From Phaeosaccion multiseriatum (taxonomy: Eukaryota; Ochrophyta, other classes): a DNA stretch of 64,000 nucleotides. The position numbers and the translations under genes are program-made. Shown piece after piece: positions 47,701 through 57,062 of the stretch (its first letter is position 1; every line of letters begins with the position of its first letter). Location of the stretch: the NCBI GenBank assembly GCA_965112735.1, contig OZ218960.1, positions 2,542,001 through 2,606,000 on the forward strand. The letters are read 5' to 3'. The notes under the pieces are model-generated. The model saw only the letters and a list, made by a program, of their open reading frames with translations, did not search any database and had not been told where the DNA came from.

Positions 47701-50700
47701 AATCTCGTGATGACGGAGGGTGACATCATCATGACGGAAGGCTCCATCACCGCGAGTGCAGGAGACCTGGTGCTTGTGGCCGGATCCATCACCGCCACGG
47801 CAGGCAATCTCGTGATGACGGAGGGTGACATCATCATGACGGAAGGCTCCATCACCGCGAGTGCAGGAGACTTGGTGCTTGTGGCCGGCTCCATCACCGC
47901 CACGGCAGGCAATCTCGTGATGACGGAGGGTGACATCATCATGACGGAAGGCTCCATCACCGCGAGTGCAGGAGACTTGGTGCTTGTGGCCGGGTCCATC
48001 ACCGCCACCGCTGGCAACCTGGTCATGACAGAGGGTGATGTGATTGTGACAGCTGGACACGTGTCACTGGCGGCTGGCAATGTGCTGCTGACCGAAGGGT
48101 CCATCACAGCGAGTGCAGGAGACTTGGTGCTTGTGGCCGGATCCATCACCGCCACGGCTGGCAACCTGGTCATGACGGAGGGCGATGTGATTGTGACGGC
48201 TGGAGACGTGTCGGTGACGGCTGGAGATATGTCACTGGCGGCTGGCAATGTGCTGCTGACCGAGGGGTCCATCACAGCGAGTGCAGGAGACTTGGTGCTG
48301 GTGGCCGGATCCATCACCGCCACCGCTGGTAACCTGGTCATGACGGAGGGCGATGTGATTGTGACAGCTGGAGACGTGTCGGTGACGGCTGGAGACGTGT
48401 CACTGGCGGCTGGCAATGTGCTGCTGACCGAAGGGTCCATCACAGCGAGTGCAGGAGACTTGGTGCTTGTGGCCGGATCCATCACCGCCACCGCAGGCAA
48501 CCTGGTCATGACGGAGGGCGATGTGATTGTGACAGCTGGAGACGTGTCGGTGACGGCTGGAGACGTGTCACTGGCGGCTGGCAATGTGCTGCTGACCGAA
48601 GGGTCGATCACAGCGAGTGCAGGAGACTTGGTGCTGGTGGCCGGATCCATCACCGCCACCGCTGGTAACCTGGTCATGACGGAGGGCGATGTGATTGTGA
48701 CGGCTGGAGACGTGTCGGTGACGGCTGGAGACATGTCACTGGCGGCTGGCAATGTGCTGCTGACGGAAGGGTCCATCACAGCGAGTGCGGGAGACCTAGT
48801 GCTTGTGGCTGGCTCCATCACCGCCACCGCGGGCAACCTGGTCATGACAGAGGGCGATGTGATTGTGACAGCTGGAGACGTGTCGGTGACGGCTGGAGAC
48901 GTGTCACTGGCGGCTGGCAATGTGCTGCTGACCGAAGGGTCCATCACAGCCAGTGCAGGAGACTTGGTGCTTGTGGCCGGCTCCATCACCGCCACCGCAG
49001 GCAACCTGGTCATGACGGAGGGCGATGTGATTGTGACAGCTGGAGATATGTCACTGGCGGCTGGCAATGTGCTGCTGACCGAAGGGTCGATCACAGCGAG
49101 TGCGGGAGACTTGGTGCTGGTGGCCGGCTCCATCACCGCCACCGCTGGTAACCTGGTCATGACAGAGGGCGATGTGATTGTGACAGCTGGAGACGTGTCG
49201 GTGACGGCTGGAGACGTGTCACTGGCGGCTGGCAATGTGCTGCTGACCGAAGGGTCCATCACAGCCAGTGCAGGAGACTTGGTGCTTGTGGCCGGATCCA
49301 TCACCGCCACCGCAGGCAACCTGGTCATGACGGAGGGCGATGTGATTGTGACAGCTGGAGACGTGTCGGTGACGGCTGGAGACGTGTCACTGGCGGCTGG
49401 CAATGTGCTGCTGACCGAAGGGTCGATCACAGCGAGTGCAGGAGACTTGGTGCTGGTGGCCGGATCCATCACCGCCACCGCTGGTAACCTGGTCATGACG
49501 GAGGGCGATGTGATTGTGACGGCTGGAGACGTGTCGGTGACGGCTGGAGACATGTCACTGGCGGCTGGCAATGTGCTGCTGACGGAAGGGTCCATCACAG
49601 CGAGTGCGGGAGACCTAGTGCTTGTGGCTGGCTCCATCACCGCCACCGCGGGCAACCTGGTCATGACAGAGGGCGATGTGATTGTGACAGCTGGAGACGT
49701 GTCGGTGACGGCTGGAGACGTGTCACTGGCGGCTGGCAATGTGCTGCTGACCGAGGGGTCCATCACAGCGAGTGCAGGAGACTTGGTGCTTGTGGCCGGG
49801 TCCATCACCGCCACCGCTGGTAACCTGGTCATGACGGAGGGCGATGTGATTGTGACAGCTGGAGACGTGTCGGTGACGGTTGGAGACTTGTCACTGGCGG
49901 CTGGCAATGTGCTGCTGACCGAAGGGTCCATCACCGCCAGTGCAGGAGACTTGGTGCTGGTGGCCGGGTCCATCACCGCCACCGCTGGCAACCTGGTCAT
50001 GACGGAGGGCGATGTGATTGTGACAGCTGGAGACGTGTCGGTGACGGCTGGAGATATGTCACTGGCGGCTGGCAATGTGCTGCTGACCGAAGGGTCCATC
50101 ACAGCGAGTGCAGGAGACTTGGTGCTGGTGGCCGGATCCATCACCGCCACCGCAGGCAACCTGGTCATGACGGAGGGCGATGTGACTGTGACGGCTGGAG
50201 ACGTGTCGGTGACGGCTGGAGACATGTCACTGGCGGCTGGCAATGTGCTGCTGACCGAAGGGTCCATCACCGCGAGTGCAGGAGACCTGGTGCTTGTGGC
50301 CGGGTCCATCACCGCCACCGCTGGCAACCTGGTGATGACGGAGGGCGATGTGATTGTGACAGCTGGAGACGTGTCGGTGACGGCTGGAGATATGTCACTG
50401 GCGGCTGGCAATGTGCTGCTGACCGAAGGGTCCATCACCGCGAGTGCGGGAGACTTGGTGCTTGTGGCCGGATCCATCACCGCCACCGCTGGCAACCTGG
50501 TCATGACGGAGGGCGATGTGATTGTGACGGCTGGAGACGTGTCGGTGACGGCTGGAGACATATCACTGGCGGCTGGCAATGTGCTGCTGACCGAAGGGTC
50601 CATCACAGCGAGTGCAGGAGACTTGGTGCTTGTGGCCGGGTCCATCACCGCCACCGCTGGCAACCTGGTCATGACAGAGGGCGATGTGATTGTGACAGCT

Positions 50701-53523
50701 GGAGACGTGTCGGTGACGGCTGGAGATGTGTCACTGGCGGCTGGCAATGTGCTGCTGACCGAAGGGTCCATCACAGCGAGTGCAGGAGACTTGGTGCTTG
50801 TGGCCGGCTCCATCACCGCCACCGCTGGCAACCTGGTCATGACGGAGGGCGATGTGATTGTGACAGCTGGAGACGTGTCGGTGACGGCTGGAGACGTGTC
50901 ACTGGCGGCTGGCAATGTGCTGTTGACCGAAGGGTCCATCACAGCGAGTGCGGGAGACTTGGTGCTTGTGGCCGGGTCCATCACCGCCACCGCTGGCAAC
51001 CTGGTCATGACGGAGGGCGATGTGATTGTGACAGCTGGAGACGTGTCGGTGACGGCTGGAGATGTGTCACTGGCGGCTGGCAATGTGCTGCTGACCGAAG
51101 GGTCCATCACCGCCAGTGCAGGAGACTTGGTGCTGGTGGCCGGGTCCATCACCGCCACCGCTGGCAACCTGGTCATGACGGAGGGCGATGTGATTGTGAC
51201 AGCTGGAGACGTGTCGGTGACAGCTGGAGATATGTCACTGGCGGCTGGCAATGTGCTGCTGACCGAAGGGTCCATCACAGCGAGTGCAGGAGACTTGGTG
51301 CTGGTGGCCGGATCCATCACCGCCACCGCAGGCAACCTGGTCATGACGGAGGGCGATGTGACTGTGACGGCTGGAGACGTGTCGGTGACGGCTGGAGACA
51401 TGTCACTGGCGGCTGGCAATGTGCTGCTGACCGAAGGGTCCATCACCGCGAGTGCAGGAGACCTGGTGCTTGTGGCCGGGTCCATCACCGCCACCGCTGG
51501 CAACCTGGTGATGACGGAGGGCGATATGATTGTGACAGCTGGAGACGTGTCGGTGACGGCTGGAGACGTGTCACTGGCGGCTGGCAATGTGCTGCTGACC
51601 GAAGGGTCTATCACAGCGAGTGCAGGAGACTTGGTGCTTGTGGCTGGCTCCATCACCGCCACCGCTGGCAACCTGGTCATGACGGAGGGCGATGTGATTG
51701 TGACGGCTGGAGATGTGTCGGTGACGGCTGGAGACGTGTCACTGGCGGCTGGCAATGTGCTGCTGACCGAAGGGTCCATCACAGCGAGTGCAGGAGACTT
51801 GGTGCTTGTGGCCGGATCCATCACCGCCACCGCTGGCAACCTGGTCATGACGGAGGGCGATGTGATTGTGACAGCTGGAGACGTGTCGGTGACAGCTGGA
51901 GATATGTCACTGGCGGCTGGCAATGTGCTGCTGACCGAAGGGTCCATCACAGCGAGTGCAGGAGACTTGGTGCTTGTGGCCGGGTCCATCACCGCCACCG
52001 CGGGCAACCTGGTCATGACGGAGGGCGATGTGATTGTGACAGCTGGAGACGTGTCGGTGACGGCTGGAGACATGTCACTGGCGGCTGGCAATGTGCTGCT
52101 GACCGAAGGGTCCATCACCGCGAGTGCAGGAGACTTGGTGCTTGTGGCTGGCTCCATCACCGCCACCGCTGGTAACCTGGTCATGACGGAGGGCGATGTG
52201 ATTGTGACAGCTGGAGACGTGTCGGTGACGGCTGGAGACATGTCACTGGCGGCTGGCAATGTGCTGCTGACCGAAGGGTCCATCACAGCAAGTGCAGGAG
52301 ACTTGGTGCTTGTGGCAGGCTCCATCACCGCCACCGCTGGCAACCTGGTCATGACGGAGGGCGATGTGATTGTGACGGCTGGAGACGTGTCACTGGCGGC
52401 TGGCAATGTGCTCCTGACGGAAGGGTCCATCACAGCGAGTGCAGGAGACTTGGTGCTGGTGGCTGGCTCCATCACCGCCACGGCAGGCAATCTCGTGATG
52501 ACGGAGGGTGATGTTATCATGACGGAAGGCTCCATTACCGCGAGTGCAGGAGACCTGGTGCTTGTGGCTGGCTCCATCACCGCCACGGCAGGTAACTTGG
52601 TCATGACGGAGGGCGACGTCATGTTGACACAAGGCTCAATCACCGCCAGTGCAGGAGACCTGGTGCTGGTCGCAGGGTCCATCACGGCTACCGCAGGTAA
52701 CTTGGTGATGAGCCAGGGTGATGTGATAGTGACGGCGGGCTCTGTAACAGCCTCGGCGGGCGACGTGACTGCCGTGAGCTTCGTGACAGCGTCCGATCGA
52801 AGGCTGAAGGAATCAATCACTCCGCTCAAGGGTGTTTTGGAGGACCTGGTGCAATTGACGGGCGTGTCTTTCCAATGGAAACCCGAGGCCCCGGGCTACC
52901 TGTCCAAGGGGTCGTTGAAGCAGCTTGGTTTCATCGCGCAAGACGTCGAGGACGTCTTCCCTCTTCTCGTACATAAGCCTGATGTACATAGCGATGGGGA
53001 GGAGGCGAACGCGAGGGCGGAAGAGAGGGGGGAGAGAGGGGATGAGTGGGGAAGTTTTCTGACGGTGAACTACCCGGGCTTCATCCCTCTGGTAGTGGAG
53101 GGTATCAAGGACCTTCGGGACCTGGCGGTGAAGCAAGCCGCGGAGATTGAAGAGCTCAGGGAGAGAATTGGGGCTTTGGAGGCATCGATGCAGACGTTGT
53201 TGCTGAATCAGCAGCAGAAGTTGGTGGTACAGCAGGAGGAGGAGGCGGAGGCGGAGGAGGAGGAGGAGGAGGAGGAGGAGGAGGAGGAGGAGGAGGAGGA
53301 GGAGGAGGAGGAGAAGGAGGAGGAGGAGGAGGGGGGGGAGAATGTCTTGAGTGGAGCGCATCACTTGCAGCAGCAAAGACCCCCAAGGAGGCCACCGAGG
53401 ACGGCGCCAGCGCCAGCACAACGACACCGACAAGTCAAGCAGAAGCAAGTGGTGATACAGCAGGATGATGAGGAGGAGGGTGACGAAGGTTTCCAAGTCG
53501 AGGACGATAGACCGCAGCAGTAG
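40801..53523 (+). CDS. Giant surface protein: EGF-like modules, heptad-repeat stalk and C-terminal Peptidase_S74 domain
   Basis: Ten exons in phase: 40801-41443, 41724-41876, 42429-42700, 43166-43235, 43448-43729, 43980-44054, 44759-44880, 45350-45578, 46123-46434 and 46724-53523 (TAG), totalling 2,985 residues. A hydrophobic segment MMLLLVLLLPPLLVQA (residues 167-182) precedes the ectodomain. From ATG 40801 it would be a type II anchor; from in-frame ATG 41245 a cleaved signal peptide. Next come EGF-like units CPNLCSGHGECG, ECSNAGTCNRATGRCQC and DCSDSGVC to CPKGDDPIT, a 200-residue beta-rich part, another CSRRGLCNFGTGICSC unit, then GGLTI-type repeats. Residues about 765-2735 are seven-residue repeats. 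Ser2743-Asp-x-x-x-Lys2748 opens the S74 intramolecular chaperone, followed by a coiled coil and poly-Glu. S74 domains drive trimer folding of phage tailspikes and of MYRF and then cut themselves off. I infer a trimeric adhesin or cell-wall fibre. Confidence 0.88.
42701..42950 (+). repeat. (GTGA)n microsatellite starting at a splice donor
   Basis: The donor of S74 exon 3 (gtgagt) is the first unit of about 250 bp of GTGA/GAGG/GACT tetramers. A separate (GTGA)n run lies mid-intron at about 42124-42198 in the preceding intron. Confidence 0.9.
44070..44420 (+). repeat. (GAG)n purine tract in an S74-gene intron
   Basis: About 350 bp of GGA/GAG triplets with GAC and GCA variants begin some 15-20 bp after the donor gtgcga at 44055. 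Confidence 0.9.
45620..45900 (+). repeat. (GAG)n purine tract, nearly pure, about 270 bp
   Basis: The intron after exon 8 (donor gtgagt at 45579) contains an almost uninterrupted GAG array. The long poly-Glu, poly-Gly, poly-Pro and poly-Leu frames that it opens on both strands are artefacts of the repeat. Confidence 0.95.
46858..52770 (+). repeat. 21-bp coding repeats in 105-bp and 168-bp higher-order units
   Basis: About 280 units of 21 bp encode G-[SDN]-[ILV]-x-x-[TVA]-[AE]. From about 46890 to 48000 five heptads form a 105-bp unit, repeated ten or so times (GSITASA GDLVLVA GSITATA...). From about 48000 to 52450 eight heptads form a 168-bp unit. The NVLLTE heptad recurs 27 times, nearly always 168 bp apart. 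Larger copying is visible: segments near 48600 and 49416 match (offset 816 bp), and those near 50060 and 51236 match (offset 1,176 bp = 7 x 168). Confidence 0.95.
52780..53190 (+). other. Peptidase_S74 / intramolecular chaperone domain with coiled coil
   Basis: Within the last exon: ASDRRLKESITPLKGVLEDL, then FQWKPE, LGFIAQDVEDVFPLLV, VNYPGFIPLVVEGIKDL and a heptad coiled coil (AAEIEELRERIGALEASM). S-D-R-R-L-K contains the self-cleavage Ser and the Lys five residues on, as in endosialidase and MYRF chaperone domains. The Gln-Asp-Val and Tyr positions typical of the family are present. Downstream residues are poly-Glu and Gln-rich. Confidence 0.9.
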
Positions 53524-54440
53524 CTTGGCCCTCCCCTCCCCTCCAAGCCTGGCAGACTGACTGATCTAGCGCAGCAGCTCTGGCATCGGCCGTTACGGCT
53601 CAGGGACCAGCCGTTCGGGTATAAGGGAGTAATCCCTAGACGTTAGACTCACGACTTCCTGCAGCTGTTACATCCAGCTGCTGGCTGGGGGGGGACGTGG
53701 GCGCCCTAGCGGGGAAAGGGAAGCGGAGTCCGTCCGCTCTTGCTTGTTCAGCTAAGCTACACGAGTAAATAGGGCGGAGAGCGGAAAGGAAGAGAGCGGA
53801 GCGAGGAGGACCGGGCGTAAGGAAGGAAGGAACGAACGAAGGAAGGAAGGAAGGAAGAGTGAACGAGCCTTCGTCCTTCTGCTTGCTTTACAGTTGCTTC
53901 TGTGGTCACATTCGGTCGGCAACGTGGCGCATGTACATTGATTGGCCAGGAGGAGAGGCAGCGCGTGATCAGCAGCCCAGGGGGGTTGGGTGAGGATTCC
54001 GTGGGCCGCGGAAAGAAGGAAGAGAGGGGCCTGCCGGTCTGAAACTTCGCCCGAGCCTCCCCGCAACAACTCACCACATGTGGATAGGAGACTACCCATA
54101 TGATGATGATTGGGCCAGACCGACCAAAGGCGCGCGTGCCAGACAGGCGGACTGGCGGGCAGCGTGAATGATGAATGATGAGAGTGAATTTGTCAGGAAA
54201 CCAAATTAAATTTTACTCCGCCGTACGGTTTATTACTGTAGAAGCTATGGACAGCTTTGGCTCCTCTCCTCTGTCCTCCTACCCACCACCACCTTCTCAG
54301 TTCTTGGAAGTCCAGGACAAAGAGCGAACAGAGGGTGCAGAAACAGGAAACAGGCCGCAGCGCTTGCGGGGCTCTTTGGCTGAGTGACAGCAGCGATGCA
54401 TGCTGCATGCTCCACCGCCGCTCGGCTGCTCATCGACATA

Positions 54441-54501
<61 letters not shown>

Positions 54502-55374
54502 AGTCCAGCTCGCGTGGCCTTGCGGTTCGCCGCGATGCTGTTGGTATCTCTCCTTCGCTACATCTACGTACATCACCAGAGCAGCGACCACTTGTTCACA
54601 CGCCCGACCGACCGAGCAGAGCGTTGTTTCGTTCTTTCGGTGACTGTCGGTCCAGCCCCCTGTGGCTGTGGTGACTGTCGGTCCAGCCCCCCGGCCCTTC
54701 CGCATGGAGAGGAAAAGAAAAAGCGCATTTGTATTTGTGCCATCTTGTTCCTTTCTTTCTTCCTTCCCTCCCCCCCCCCCCCCCAAAGAAACCCTTCGAA
54801 GGATCCCACGCGAGTGAGGAGTGCCGTACGGCGAGCCGCACCGCAGTCTCGCCCACAGCACATGAGAGAGCGCTTGACAATGCTTGACGATGCAACGTCA
54901 CTCCTTGGTGACAAATGCGGACCCGACTAACGCGCAGCCTGTGTACATCATGTGTATTGCGGTGTCGGAGCGGAGCCCCTCCAGCCTCTCTGTGCCTGTC
55001 GCTGTGCTGGGACGGGGAAACACCAGAGAGAGAGGGGGCGGGGAGAGAGAAGGAGGGAGAGAGAGAAGGAGACGGGGAGAGGGGGGTGCATACATAGAGA
55101 GGGGGGGCGAGGGAGAGAGAAGGAAGAGTCAGGAAACACAAAGCGGGCTGGATGTGAGGGAGCGGGGAAGTGGTTGGGGTGCGTGCCCGATGCATAGGGT
55201 TGTGTCAGTTTCTGACAGTTTGTACACGCGGAGCGGGCCTCAGAGTATGTGCATGACTCCGCAATGTAGTTCGGTAATCTCATGTAGAACTTATTGGTCA
55301 GATATCGATCATAGGCCGTCCGTGTGGGACACTGTACATACTCCTTCTCGACCCCCAAACACGCACGCACCAGT
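53524..55374. other. Intergenic, no gene seen; includes a (TA)n run
   Basis: Between the S74 gene and Nad11. It contains GAAG/GGAA repeats at about 53820-53860, a perfect (TA)n run at about 54442-54498 and AG-rich sequence at 55025-55130. The open frames are short and of low complexity. Confidence 0.5.
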
Positions 55375-55375
55375 T

Positions 55376-55850
55376 TGGAAGCGCAGTTCCTCCCGCAACG
55401 AGGGTGTGGGCGTACTCATTTCTTCATCTTCTTCCTCCAGTCAGCCTACCTTGCAACCGGGGGCATTGATTGCCAGCCCGCTGCTGCGAATGCGGCCCCA
55501 GGAGAGCTCCATTCAATGAGTTTGTGGAGGAGGGACGAGGCTGGATGTGGAAGCGCGTCCCCGCAAGAGGGGGCGGCGCGTCCTCACTTCTTCATCTCCT
55601 CCCTCCAGTCAGCCTACTTTGTAGCCGGGGGGGGCGATTGCCTGCGTCCGCGGTCCCAAGAGAGCTCCATTCAGTCGTGGACGAGCTCATTCAGTCGTGG
55701 AGCTTGTGAACAAGGGGCGAGGCTCGATATGGAAGCGCGTCCGCGCAAGAGGGGGCGGCGCGTCCTCATTCCTTTACCTCCTCCCTCCAGTCAGCCTATG
55801 TTGCAGCCGGGGGCGTCGATTGCCAACCCGCTGCAGCGCCCGCGGTCCCA
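55376..55850 (+). repeat. Three-copy tandem repeat of about 177 bp upstream of Nad11
   Basis: Units start TTGGAAGCGC or TGGAAGCGCGT at about 55376, 55549 and 55730. They share GCAAGAGGG, TCCTCCCTCCAGTCAGCCTA and GCCGGGGG. Each unit contains an acceptor-like CTCCCTCCAG. The third copy ends about 180 bp before the Nad11 start codon, so the array may overlap its promoter or 5' UTR. Confidence 0.85.
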
Positions 55851-56028
55851 AGAGAGACGGAAAAGAAAGGGAGGATGGAGGATGGCGAGATTGGCGAGGA
55901 GGGGCCCAAGAAGCTGAAACGGAAACTGCTGGACGCCCCCGGGAGACAAGGGGGGGACAAGCGAGGGCAGTTGATAGCGAGAAAGGAGACGCCTTTTCCT
56001 TTCCTCTGCTGCAGGGGGAGGAGTGGCA

Positions 56029-56959
56029 ATGGCGCAAGTCATGGGGCGGAAAGCGGGTTTGGCGGCGCTGGCCGGGTTGGAAAGCCGAGCGTCCACATCA
56101 GGACTGTCGTGTGTAGCAGGTGCAGCAAAAGGAGCAGGAGCACCAGGGGGAGGGGGGAGGAGGCATCTCGGCGCGCTGACTTCGAAGCCCTATGCATATA
56201 CGGCACGGCCATGGGAGCTCAAGAATAGACACAGCATCGACATCACTGATGGGATTGGCTCCAACATCAGGGTGGACTACCGAGACACCGAGGTGCGAGA
56301 GCTATGTGAACCGGGGCTGGGCAAGCGAGGGGCGTGGTGGTTGGCATCATTCCAGGGTGGTTGGCTTCTTGCTGGGGTGCTTGGCTTCATTAACCAGTAG
56401 TACGCAGGGCTGGGCTGTGTGTGTTTGGTTTTTCTTCTGTTCGTGTTTGCCCTCTCCTGCTGCACCCCACCCCTGCTCTCGCGCGTTCCGCAAACCTGCT
56501 GCTCTCATTCTTTCTTCCAAATAGAGTGCATGCATACTATGCAGAGAAGCAGTGATGGGAGGGAGAGGTGACTGATTGTCAGGCTGATGTGTACAACGTT
56601 GAGAGGGGGAGTTTCTCCGTGTACTTTGTTCTCGATGGGCTTGTGTGTGCCTTTATAGCCCATCCTCCTTCTTTATAGCAGTGCACTGAGAACTGCTGCA
56701 ACATTATGTACGACGGCATGAACTGCTGTACCATCACGTACGATTGCATGAACGATTGCGCAACGATAGGTGATGCGTATATTGCCCCGCCGCAACGACG
56801 ACATCAACCTGGAGTGGATCTCGGACAAGGCCCGCTGGCACTACGATGGGCTCAAGAGGCAGCGACTAGATGTTCCCCTGGCCGACGCACAGGTGCTCAA
56901 CTGGAAGCAAGCCCTCGACCGCGGCGCAGACGTGAGTATGTATGAGTGAAAGATAGAGA

Positions 56960-56991
<32 letters not shown>

Positions 56992-57018
56992 GCAGAGAGA
57001 GAGATAGATAGGTTGATG

Positions 57019-57062
<44 letters not shown>

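Noticed and set aside
46731-52829. Antisense 2,032-codon open frame opposite the S74 stalk
   Set aside because: A 21-bp period without stop triplets on either strand keeps all its copies open. The sense frame has splice junctions, an S74 domain and a stop; the antisense has no domain.
52780-53190. Integrated phage or virus origin of the S74 gene
   Set aside because: The domain sits in a spliced gene with eukaryotic EGF modules, no viral neighbours are seen, and S74 is also known in eukaryotic MYRF.
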